DNA of 64,000 nt from Wuchereria bancrofti (Eukaryota; Nematoda; Chromadorea; Rhabditida; Onchocercidae). Position numbers and translations under genes: made by a program. Shown in pieces: positions 13,013-25,400 of this stretch. Below the pieces are notes generated by a model. It was not told the DNA's origin. It did no database searches and was given only the letters and a program-made list of their open reading frames with translations. Within the stretch, counting starts at the first letter, position 1, and every line of letters begins with the position of its first letter. The stretch is taken from the NCBI GenBank assembly GCA_005281725.1, contig SSBO01000012.1, positions 771,651 through 835,650 of the forward strand, written 5' to 3'.

Positions 13013-16000
13013 ATTCTAGATCACTTTTTTTTTGTGACAAATATGATTTTTCTTTGTTTTACTGTTAAGGAATATAATGAATTTCAAACGAATGCAATTC
13101 ATTTTAAGCAATTTTCTTTATGCATATGTTTTTCTTTTGTTTTTTCGAACAAAATTAAATATAATACAAAGTTTTTCACTTTATATCATATAATTCTACT
13201 GCAGAAAGATTATTTGTTTTTTATTTACTACAAATAAAACAATAATTTTTAGCACAAATAATAATAAATAAAAAAAGTTTTAATTGATACGATAAAAATT
13301 CGTCTTTTTTGTAACTTTTAAATGAAATTAATTTTATATTACTTAAGATTTTCCAATGTAATTTTCATTCAAAATTTTAACTACAAAATTATTACATTTA
13401 TTTGTTTAACAAAAAAAAAAAAAATTATTTTCATACTTTTTCTTTTTTTTTTTAATACGATTAAACGATAGCACTTTCATTATTAATTATTTTAGTTGAT
13501 AATACATTTAATGGAAAACATCGACTAAATCATTAAACTTTTTTGTGCATACTTTTTAATAAATTTAAGTATGTATGAAGAAAAAAAAATCTTTTTTTTT
13601 TTTCAGTTTATCTTTTCTTTTTCTTTGATAGTAATATAATTACATTCATATTATATTACTATCATTTTTTTTAAACAAATTATCATTATTATTAATGTAT
13701 TTAGTGAACATAAAATATTTTTAACATTTTTGCTTATCAAAATTCGTTTTTTTTTAATGTTTTAAAATAGTACATTTATTTTAAAATATTGAATATAGCA
13801 CTGCATTTGAATATATAGCGTTGCATTTGAGTATTAAAATCAAAATATTTTATCATTATCAATATTACATTATTAATTTTGATAACTATGTAGCAAATAT
13901 TTAAACACTTTTATTTCAAGTAGATAATTTTGAAGTATTTTCTTATGAAAAAGAAAAAATTTGTGAACACCCTTGAGAATTACTTTAACAAAATAAAAAA
14001 AATTGAATATGATTCATTCTACTTTTTTTCCTTTTTCTTTTCCTCACTTCCCTTTCATTTTATGCTAAATAATTCTTATAGTAGTTGAAAATAATAAGAG
14101 TAAAGTTAAGTTTAGTAACAAAAAAAAAAAAAAAAAGGAAATTGCACTTATTCAGTTTTCTTTTTTTTCTTTCATTTCATTCATATAGAATATATTTTTT
14201 GAAAAAGCAAAAAAACATTAAGTGTAAGTTAAGTGTCAGTATAACTAAAAAAGCAAGAATATATTAAGTGTTTATATAAGCTAAAAGAAAAATTATTAGT
14301 GGTATAAGTTAAGTATTATTATCAATTTTACATTATAATTAATCTATTGCATTTCTTTTATTATTTATTATTTGTAGATTAATTTGTAAAATTTTTAATT
14401 TCCAATATCTTTTTTAATTAATAATTTTGCAGTAATGTTGAAAAGTAGAATTAAATTTACTCAAAATACTTTTTCTTTTTCATTTTTAGATGCATATCTA
14501 TAAATTCCTATGAGGAATAAATTCACTGTAAAATTAAACAAATGAAATATTAACTTTAATTTTAACATTGCTAATTAAAACTTTGCCATTATTAACTTTT
14601 TTTTTTCGAAATTACTTTCATTTTTTTCTTAAAATTTTATTGCCAAAAATTTTTAACAATTGTAATTTTTATTCTTACAATTGCAATTCGACGATGAAAA
14701 GTCCTTTTATCATTTTGCATTTATTTAAAAAAAAAAATTTAATAAAATCAAAATTTAACTTTTTATTATAACCTATTCATTCGCATCATTTTCACTTTCA
14801 AATATATGTTTGTGTGTATTGGTCGATTACACAACATGTGATAATATTTATTATATTCCAAAGAGAGAGAGAGAGATAGAGAGAGAGAGAGGGAAATGGA
14901 GAAAGAGAGAAAGAAAAAAAAGTTTCATCATCTAATTAAAGTGTTCTTTGGTATTTTATTACAGCAAACCACTCGTATGACATAATTTCTCACTTCACTT
15001 CTCTGTCATTTTATAATATCCTTACATTTTAAACGCCGCCTAATTATTATTATCATTTTTAAATTTCATTGCTTATTACATAAATAAATTGAAATTTAAA
15101 TGCAAATTCACACACACACACACACACACATACATACATACATAAACATACATACACACATGCATATATATGTACATGCTACACAAACCTTAAAATGAGA
15201 TCATAAATCGTTTCATTTAATAAATGAAAAATCAAAGAACAAATAAATCATTTTATTTTCATCCAAATTTTTACTTCTCAATGCTATCCGAAAAAAAATG
15301 AAAAAACACTTTTTGTAAAAAAAAGAAAGAAAAAGAAAAGAAAAAAGCCGGCAAAAGTTTATTAGCAGTTTTATTATATTATTAGAAGTGTTGTTTTGTT
15401 TAAATTTTCTTACTTTTGGAATTTTTTTCCATAATTAAATTTTCTTTTCTGTTTATTTTTTCAAACTTATTTAAGTAATTTTTTTTTTAATTTAAAAATT
15501 ATGAAGAAAAATAATTTCCTTCATTACATGAATATTAATGAAAGAGAAATTATTTTTGATTTTAATTAAATTGAAAATGAAAAAGAAAAGATTAAAAAAA
15601 AGAAAGGTGTAAGAAATGATAAATCACCTAAGATTACTTATTATATTACAGTTGTAAGGAATTTAATTTAATCAAGTATAAAACAATTTCAATTTCTAAT
15701 TAGCGACCAATTAACATTTTATTAATTAAATTCATATGATAAGTGATTGAGAAAATAACAAAAAAAAAAAAAAAAAATGTGTGATACGAATTGGTTTGAT
15801 ATATTTCGCAAAATTATGTTTATTAGTAAATAGTTGTTTATCATGAAGAAATAATAAATCATATACTTTATAGTAATAGTAATAATAATCAATTTTGTTA
15901 TCAATATCATTAACTATCGATCAAGTTTTTACAAACTAATTCACTCTTACTAAAATAATTAATTAACAATTTATATACAAACACTAATCAAACAAACTTC

Positions 16001-17811
16001 ATATATTCTTAATTAGAAATGCCAAAAATAAGAACCATCAAAAAGAAGAAAAAAAAAAGAAAAATTAGTGAAAAAGGTAAAGAATTTTAGAATAATAAAT
16101 GATAATATTTCTAATCATCCAAAAAGTTAAGAAATTCAAAATTTTATCATACATTTCTTAAATTCATTAATCATTTTTATTTATATTTCTTGCAAAAAAG
16201 AAATAATTTTCTTTTTCTTTTTCAAAGTTAAATTGCAACTGTCTAAAAGAAAAAGAAAAATGAATGAAATATTATTTAATATAAAAACTTTGTAATTTAC
16301 TATAAAATTTTAATATAAAATGTAAATTTAATATAAGATTTGTAATAAATAAATTTGTTCAAAAAATGATAAAATTTCCAGAAGTGATATTTAAATAAAT
16401 TAAGAAATATTACAATATAAATGTAATTTGAGAATTTTCATACAATTTATAAATAAATATATATGTATGTATATATTTTGCATTTCATATGCAGTATGAA
16501 ATAATTAAGAATTTAATACATCATTGCTTATTTTCGACTATTTCACTCTTCTCAATCCTTACAACTTCTTCCATTTCATCATTTAGCTAGCAAACTATTT
16601 TCCTCTAAAAGCATTAAACAACTGTTCTATGAAATTTAGTAGAGTATATAAATTTAACAAATTTAAAATTTAACATATATTATCATTAAAATTTCCACTA
16701 AAAACATGCACGCATTTATTAATATTTAGAAATTAAAGATTCATTTATTTTGATTTTATTTCATCCTTTCTTTTTTATGATTTTTGTTTTCTTTTTTTGC
16801 ATATTACAATCTCAAAGTATTTTGGATTACTTTTTTTAAATCAATTAATTAATTAATTAGTTGTTTGTTTTAAGTTCTTTGATTAATATTAATTGATTAA
16901 TTATATTTCTTTTTTATTTCTTTAACTAATATATTATATTAACAGGGAAAAAGTTGTCATTTATAATAAATGGGTTAACCATTTAGCAATATGTCAAAAA
17001 ATTTTGTATATTTCCGGTTTATTCTGATTACTCTCTGTCAGTTTTCTGGAAGCTTTCAAAAAAAAAGAAAAAAAAAGTTTTAACTAAAAAGATATTTGAG
17101 TATCAATAACAATAATAATAATTAATAATAATAATAAAAGCGAGAGAAAAGCTATAGAAATATATAATTTTCCCAAATAAATAGCAACAGGAAGGAGAGA
17201 AACAAGAGAAAAAATGATAGCTCTTATGTTATTGCTTAACTTTTATTTTCCATCATAACAAATTTTAATTTTGTCCTTTAACTTGAAAAAAAAAATTTTT
17301 TTTTCTTTTTTTTTTGCTTTTTCAATTTTCTTTTATAAAGTAATATTTAAATTAGCACATATTTTCGGATTTTTTAAAACTTTTCCTAAGCTATGCAATT
17401 CGATTCTCAGATTTAAATTTTAAATTTTTACTATCAATTTTTTTTTTCTTAATTAGAAATTCATTCACGTAATTTTATTATTTCTAGAAAAAAAAATATA
17501 TATAAATAAAGAGTTACTTTAAAAAGTAGTTTAAAATTACTTGGGAAATTTTTTCTAAAATTATCTCTGCAAACAGACCCTTCCCTCTTCTCTTCTTCCC
17601 TTCTACCTCTACCCTCTTTCATACCTGAACTCTTTAATTCATCCCCTTTTCTCTCGAATATTTCTCGAAGTTCATATTCACTTTATTTGATTTGACAGTT
17701 TACCTTCTTCAGGTTGTAAATTCAAAGAAAAAAAAAAATGAACAGTTTTTCCTTTTCACTTTTCCATTTTTCAGCCGTTTCAGTCAAAAAACCAAAGAAG
17801 AATACTGCAGA
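13013..17811. other. Gene-poor AT-rich spacer with microsatellites
   Basis: No exon with coding character could be found on either strand; the open frames are homopolymer-driven (poly Phe, Lys, Asn, Ile). It contains a GA-rich tract at about 14862-14912 and a (CA)n followed by CATA repeats at about 15110-15172, plus many A and T runs. Confidence 0.55.
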
Positions 17812-18067
17812 TGTATGTATGTGTGTATGTATGCGTGTGTGTATGTGTGTATGGTGTAGTGTGTGTGTGTATATATATGTGCTTGTACGCGTATGTATGT
17901 ATGTGTGTGTGTGTGTGTATATATATATGTGCTTGTACGCGTATGTATGTATGTGTGTGTGTAAATATGTTTGTATATGTGTACGTATATATATATATGT
18001 GTATTTGTATGTGTGTGTATGTGCGTGTATGTGTGTGCACATGTATGTGTGTACGTGTGTGTATGTG
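17812..18067. repeat. (GT)n/(TATG)n microsatellite with an internal duplication
   Basis: About 250 bp of alternating purine-pyrimidine DNA made of GT, GTAT and TATATA steps. A 50-60 bp segment holding TATATATGTGCTTGTACGCG followed by TATGTATGTATG occurs twice (near 17870 and 17923). Long open frames on both strands here are repeat artefacts (Cys/Val/Tyr one way, His/Thr/Ile the other). Confidence 0.9.
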
Positions 18068-18442
18068 GCGTGCACAACAACCTGTCACACGTTTAATTTG
18101 AAGAGTCATATTTCACCCAGCAACCATCAACACCTCTGTATGAGAGCATATCGATGAGAGACAGCTAATGCAAGCATTCGCACTAAAACCATCATCAATA
18201 GTTGCAGCATTCTCCTCTCATATATCACATCACATCATATCATATCACTTATCATTACTCATCATCAACACACTACCACTGACAACGGTGATATTATTAT
18301 TCATTAGACCACCTGCCAGCACAATTCCTTTTGAATCTGTTGTTCAGTCGCCAATGGTAACTAATCCTACTACTGCTACTACCACTACCACTACTACTAC
18401 TCAACTAATACTACTATTATTAATAATACTATTATTTATTGC

Positions 18443-18450
18443 TGACGTCA
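18443..18450. promoter_or_regulatory. Palindromic CRE site upstream of the PSKH1-like gene
   Basis: Perfect TGACGTCA, the full palindromic CREB/ATF site, about 850 bp upstream of the PSKH1-like start codon. It sits in a stretch (about 18070-18480) clearly less AT-rich than its surroundings, followed within 20 bp by an ETS-like CTTCCGG (18467 region). The match is exact; promoter function is inferred from position only. Confidence 0.4.
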
Positions 18451-19082
18451 TTATCATTCTTATCACTTCCGGTTGAACAAAACAAAGAAAAAAAAAAGAA
18501 AAAAGAAAAACATTAGAGCAAACAAACTTTAAAACTAGCTACCTCAATCATCTCTCAATTGTTTCGTCGAATTTCAAATCAACAAAATATATATATGCTA
18601 TTATTCAATTATATTTCAATTACTCAATTCAAGTTATTCAATAATTATTAATTTGATTTAATCATTTTTGATTCTTAGTATATGTACATATATTGTATAT
18701 GCTATTATTCAAATTATTCAATTATTTTTATTATTAATTTAATTTTATCATTTTTAATTCTTTATTAGTATATATACTGTATAGCAATATTATATTTTTT
18801 ATTACATCCTGTTAACATTTGATTATTCATTTTAATACTTGAATGAGGACAAAAAAAAAAAACAACACAAAATGAATTGTTTATTTCAGATTTGGATGAA
18901 TTATTTCTTCTTGTTGAAAAAAAAAAGATGAATTATTTTGTTTCTGATTAATTTTGCTACTAATTGAATTTTACTAATTTCTATTGCTGCTTAATTTCTA
19001 TTTATTATTCTTCTTTGAGGATTTCTACAAAAATTTTCTGCAAATTTATTTCCTAAAATTACATCAACATTTAGATTCATAG

Positions 19083-19151
19083 ACACAAATACACATACAC
19101 ATACACACATACACATACACACACATACAGACATACATATACATACATACA

Positions 19152-19180
<29 letters not shown>
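19083..19180. repeat. (CA)n and (CATA)n microsatellite
   Basis: ACACATACACATAC-type steps pass into about ten CATA units and end in ATAT, 120 bp upstream of the PSKH1-like first exon. The minus-strand open frame rich in Tyr-Val-Cys-Met is an artefact of this repeat. Confidence 0.9.
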
Positions 19181-19185
<5 letters not shown>

Positions 19186-19301
19186 AATATATATACAGAC
19201 AAAAGTACTGCCTCTTTTAGTAAGAGTTAGTACCTTTGTCTTTTTTTTTTTTTATTTTGTCCACCTCCCCTCTATCACCTATTATTTGATTCTACCAAAA
19301 T

Positions 19302-19451
19302 ATGGGTAATAAACAAAGTTCGAATTGTTTAAATGGTTCGGAAGAATTTGAAAAATATAATTTGGAACGAAAAACAACCTTACGACAAAATTTCTTGTGT
19401 AATTTATTAAGAAAATCGCGTTGGATCACAACATTTTTCACACGAACAAAT
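19302..19451 (+). CDS. First coding exon of the PSKH1-like kinase (acylation exon)
   Basis: Fifty codons opening MGNKQSSNCLNG and ending FFTRTN before donor GTTAGT at 19452. It has mixed, balanced amino-acid use unlike the repeat-driven frames around it. Gly2 plus Ser6 fits N-myristoyltransferase substrates, and Cys9 and the later basic stretch could add membrane hold. If it is not joined to the kinase exons it would be an orphan with no downstream partner for 10 kb. Confidence 0.68.
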
Positions 19452-22400
19452 GTTAGTTTGTTATCAAATAATTTTATTATTTATTAATAATTTAGAATAA
19501 ATAAGAAAAACGAGTGAAAAAGAAAAAGAAACGAAGTCAATATTTTAATACTGATTTGTTTATTATTATTATTATTAAGTTAATTGTTTATATTTTTATT
19601 ATTTTTTTCTTCTCTTTTAATAACACTAAAAGTTCAATCATTCAAAAAAGAAATTGTTTGAATTAACAAAATGATGATTGTATTTGAATGAAAAAATTTC
19701 AATTTCAATCAATTATTTGTAATTTCTTCATAATAAAAATATCACTCTTATTCTTCTTTATAAGAGAAATAAAAAATGATGGAGAGAGACAGAGAGAGAG
19801 GGACAGAGAGAGAAAAAAAGAATGAGGTTGCATTTTGCAGTAGAATGGACATTTTTTTTTGTTTAAAAAAAAAAAAACGTTATTTTCACCTATTAATTAA
19901 AATGCTAGCGATATATTTCGAGGACATATATAACAATGAACTTTTCGAATGTTATAATTTGAACAAATTTATTTGCTGTTATTTAAATTTATCATATAAT
20001 TAGAGGAGCTTCATGTTCTATTTAAAAAAAACTGAGTAAAATTAATTATAGATATAAAGTTTAGGGAGAATTTTAGTCGAACCAATCATTTATGTTTAAT
20101 ATATATATATTTTTTTTTTGCTTGTTTGTTTGGATAAATTTTCAATTTTATTCTACTTCGTAGAAAAAGAAAGAAAGAATTGATTTTCGATCATTAAATC
20201 AGTCAATTGCTTAATTAGTTTCATAAAATATTTGTTTAATGAGAAAAACAAAAGAAAAATCGTTCTATAACCAGAAAATAAAAAATAAAAAAAACGAAAG
20301 AGTGAAAAAATAGTATAATTGATTAAATTAATGAATTATATATTAATCATAATAATTAAAATTAATAGATAATGTTTGAATCTATTTGATGAACTCCTTT
20401 TTTTCTCTTGTTTCCTTTTAGCTAAGTAAATATTGAAGTGATTAATTATCAAATGATTAATTATTAGCTCGCTGAACATATCCATTTTGACCTTTGCTGA
20501 CTAGGAAGAGTATTAAGAATTTTGAAAAAATTTTTAATATTTATTTATTAAATTAAAATCTTTTTAATTTTGAATTTCTATTCTATCCTAATAATTCGTC
20601 TTTAAAAAAAAAATTTATCCTTTTTTTTTAAAAAAAAAAACGAAAAAAAAATTAGTTTTTATAAAATTATGAATTGTAAATTAATGCGCTTTATTTCTTC
20701 AACAGATACTATTATTATTATATAATATTTGAATGTATTTAATCCTTTAATGATCAAAAATTTAGCATCATTGACCATTTCGAATGACCTATTTTTGTTA
20801 TTCTGTAAAATTATGAGTAAATATTTTTCAATTACCCAATAATCAAGGTATGATATTTATTTCATTGTTCATTGTTAATATAATTCTGTACTAGTTAGTT
20901 ATTGATGCATATAATATTTGTTATTATCATTTTTATTATTATTATTTTTTTCAAAATGCTCAACTTTATGAATTAGTTTAAAAAAAAAACGAATAAATAA
21001 ACAATAAATGATAAAAATCATACAGGTATTTGTAATAATAAGAATAATTTTATAATAATAATAATAAATAATAGTAGTAATGAATAATAGTAATAATAAA
21101 CAGTCATAATGAAACAAAAACGAAAAAAACCAATCATTTAAATTATTTCGGCTATGCAAAATTTTTATAAAATATATTTGATGAAGAAAGAAAGAAAGTA
21201 AATGAAAAGAAATAAAATGAAAGAAAACAAAAAGGAAAAAGAAAAAAAGAAAATAAAAATAACGCAAATTTTTCCTAATTTCAATTTTTAAATGTTTCAA
21301 TTTCACAGATGATATAAATTTAGAGAAAATTTTTCACTTAAAACTTGATATTTATTAATTCTCCAATCACTTCAATCAGGTTTATTTTCATATATATATA
21401 TATAAATCCTTGAATCAGGTTTATTTTTCATTCTCATTCTCATTCTCACTTATTTTTACCTGGCATATATATGTATACCTGTCTAATATCTAATATATAA
21501 ATATTGTGGTATAATTATCATAACACTTCTTCTAGCATCTCTATTTACTTTGTTTAAAACAAGTTTAAAATTTATTCGTCTTCATTCATTTAATACAAAT
21601 TTTAACGCTCTTTTCTTCTCTTTCAATTCAATTCAAATATGAGAAATAAGCATATGTTAATTGTAGTGAATTGAATTGAATGAATTGAATTGGATTGAAT
21701 TGAATGAATTGAATTGAATTAAATTGAATGAATGAATGAGTGTTATAATGAGTACGCCTAATGACCATGCAATTCAATGGTACATTTGCGCTAAACGTGA
21801 GGTAAAATTTATTTTATTATATAATTAAGTGTTAAATTTATTTATTTATTTAATTAAAACTAGTAATTTTTTTCCACGAATAATTTTTTTTTATTTTATT
21901 TATTTATTTTTTGCAAATTGTAATGATAATATTTGTTTTTATTTAAAGTTATATGATTAAGTGTTAAATTCAATTAATTAATTAATTAATTAATTAGTTA
22001 AAACTGCTAACTACTAATGATGTAATCTTTTCTTACTTTTCTTTTTTCTTATTGTAGTGATAGTACTTGTTACGATATGACAAATATTTATATTATTTCC
22101 CTTTTTTTTTTTTAATTTTCAAAGTTTATTCATTGTCTCTCTTTTTTTCATCAGTTTATGTAAAAATATAAAGTGAAATTATTGCTAATTAAAATTGGAA
22201 CATAAAAATTAGCATTTATTTATTTATTTATTTTTTCGACCTTTTCAAAGAAAAAATAAGTGCTAATTTTTCGCAGTTTTCAAATTTGAATTACAATAAT
22301 TTAATTTCAAACGGATTGAAGTGTGTCCTTGGATTGAACGAAATATACGACCGAAATTATAGATCAAAATGACAAACAAATGATTTTCTTGTCATCTTTT

Positions 22401-25400
22401 TTTTTCTCTTCTTTTTTGAATTAAAAATTAAATGAAGAAATTTTTGTAAATAAAATTAGAAAAAATGATTTCTAAATTAATTTTTCTTTTTTTTTTATGG
22501 AAAAAACTAAAAGATAAAGCAATTTTAAGCAACTTTTTCTTTTTTCTATTTTAAATGTAATATTTATAAATTACATTAACTATCAATGAAACAAACATAT
22601 TATTTTATTATAATTTATCTTTTTACATTAATTTCTTTTTTTCTCTTAAAAACTATTAATTGTCTTTTCATCCAATATATTTATTTTATTCTATTAAAAT
22701 GAATAAAAATTTAGAAAAGAATCAGTGATTTCCTTTGTTTTAAAGAAAAAATTAAGTACTAAGAAGAAAATACTTTTTTAAGTAATTTAAAATTTTTTAG
22801 TGGAATAATAAATAATATAATGAAATTAAATGAGGATGCAACAAAAAAAAAACAAACACAATGAAAATAATTGAATAAATTAATAACAAAAAGTAATTAG
22901 CTATATTAAAAAAATTTTTTTTAGAAATTTTTTGAAACTTGCTTCAAAAAAAGTTTTAATTAAATTATTTAAATTTACGCTTTTTTTTGTTGCATGCAAT
23001 TTTATATAATAATGTAAAAATTTAACTTACATTTCAAATATGCATAATTCTAAGTAAATAAGATATTTAATAAATTTTTTTGGCTCTTTTTAATATTGAT
23101 TATCAAGTATATTGCTTATCACTATTAATATCGATTATCATTTTTGGATAATGATTTTATATGAAAATTGCTTGAATTATTATTTTTGTTTGTTATGTCT
23201 TTTGTTTAAGATATAAATTAATTAGTTCCTTAGTGATTTTTTTTTTTATTATTACGATAGGTAATAAAAGTAGTCATATCCGTCCATTATTTTTACAATT
23301 TTTATTCCTTTTTTATTTTGTTTTTTTTTTTGTTTTTTATTAGAGATCATATTTTTATAGAAAGTCATAAAAAATTTTATTTTATTATATTTTCTAAAAG
23401 TTCATTTTTCTTTTATAAATAAAAGAAATAAGTGATGAAATTACGAATTACTAATCTTTTTATGCAAAAATTTTATGCGCTTTTTTCTTAGTTGAAATTT
23501 TATTTTTAAAAGTAAATAAAATTTCGTTTTAATTCCAGTTCCATAGTGTAAATATCCTATCATTGCCAATAAAATTATTTATTAAAAAAGATTTTTTTAA
23601 AGTTTATGGAAAAAGTCAACCAAAAAAAAACATATATATATTCTAACTTTGTTTAAAATGGCCATTTTATTTAAAATATGAAAAAAATAATTGAAAGTTT
23701 TATTTAGTGAAAAATAAAAACAAATGATTTTTTTACTGTTTTATTGTGTTCCACTTTTTCAATTCAAGCTATTAATTTTTTTTTTCATTTTATTTTATGA
23801 TACTTTTAAATTTTAATGCCAGATTGTATTATTTCTTTGAAAGTTTTAACAACAAAACCATCTCATTTTTATACTTTGTTTTCTTCTTTCTTCTATACTT
23901 TCAGAAATTTGCGATTATTTTCTGNNNNNNNNNNNNNNNNNNNCAAAACTAAAAAAATGACTTAAACTTTAATTAAAAAGAATCAAAAAATGACTAAAAT
24001 TTCAACTATTCGTAAAATTTTCTTCTACTAAAAGTTAGTTGAAAATGTATTTGTTACATTTTTTTTTAAATTCATTTCTTTAAATTTTCTTATAGCCAAA
24101 ATTATAATTTCTTCACTGTATGTATTGAGCGATAATCAAATTAACATTGAAAATTTGATTTATATTGTTTGCACAGAAAACTATTAATGCTCAATTATCT
24201 TTGATTTATTTCAATTCGAAAAATCTATGTAAACATTTTAGTTACAATTACTGATTGATCATTGATCTTTGTTTTCTTTTTTTTTTCTTATAAAAGTTCT
24301 AAAAATTGAAAAATTTCAATCAAAAAAGAAAGCAAAAATTAAATTATCTTAAACTTTAATCTTATCTTTTACAGAGAGAGAGGGAGAAAGAGGAAGAAAT
24401 TGAATATTATTTTGCAGTAATTGCAACTGTTATTTGTCTGTTAAATATGATATACTAAAAATTTTTGTCTATGTTATAAAAATGTTTTTGATTATGAATA
24501 TCATTTATTAATTGAGAAATTTCTTTTCATTGATATTTAAATTAAATAAAATTTCATTATATGTATTTCAAAATTCATTTATCTACAAAATATCATCATT
24601 TCTAAATGCAATTTAGTCATTAAAAATTGAGAAAGTTTTAAAATTCAAAATTAATTTTAAACTATATATATTTAAAAACTGAAATGATACCATTTTAAAA
24701 ATATAACACTCAAATACATTATCAAAAATGCATCGTAAACACTCATTTATGCAATGAATAAGTTTTTTTTTTTTCAAAATATTTGAAGATTTTGTAATTT
24801 GGAAATTTCCAAGAAAGAAAGACGAAAAAATTGCAATTTTGTTTTCAATTTTAATTTCAGTCTCAATTCCGTGATCAATCTAAGGCTTTTTTTTTAAATG
24901 AATCAAATCAAAAATAACAATTCAAATAAAAGGTGGAAAAAGACTGGAAAAAATGAGAAATTAAAAAAAGAAATAATAATTCTTTCCTTTTATTTACTTA
25001 AAGTGCAAATGATAAAAAAAATTCCATCTTTATCAGTTTAAAGTTATAGAATTTTATAACTTTATACTCTCTCTCTTTTTTTCTATTCATAATTGATCTC
25101 TTTTATCTTTTTAGAAAATAAATAAATTAGTAATTTGTAGCAGTTTTAAGGAACAAAATTTTCAAAATAGTTTTGCAAATTTCAAACTTTAAATTGTATG
25201 CAAAGTTAAAAAAATTTCTTTTCATTAACAATTGCAAGAATTTTTCAATTTCGAATTAAACATATCATTGATGAATATTAAATAATTGAGCAAATTCAAA
25301 TATCTGGTCGTTTTTTGGAAGAAATTGGAGTAAAAAATTTACAATTTGAAAGTTTGAAATAATTTTTTATGAATTCGAATTCATTTTTGAAATTAAAATT

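Noticed and set aside
14085..14267. Lys/Phe-rich ORF in the spacer
   Set aside because: A- and T-run driven, no splice sites or family.
17722..18157. Long open frames on both strands across the GT repeat (His/Thr/Ile-rich or Cys/Val/Tyr-rich)
   Set aside because: They exist only because (GT)n and (TATG)n lack stops in several frames at once; overlapping frames on both strands with repeat composition are not genes.
18168..18476. 102-codon plus-strand ORF with a hydrophobic, Thr-rich product
   Set aside because: It is built from CATCATATCA and (ACT)n/(TAT)n simple repeats, with no family match and no splice partner; better explained as 5' flank of the PSKH1-like gene.
18991..19176. Minus-strand Tyr-Val-Cys-Met repeat peptide
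   Set aside because: Direct translation of the CATA/CA microsatellite.
20899..21306. 135-codon minus-strand ORF, Phe/Tyr/Ile-rich
   Set aside because: Sequence is homopolymer and (TAA)n rich inside an intron; looks hydrophobic only because of T-rich codons.
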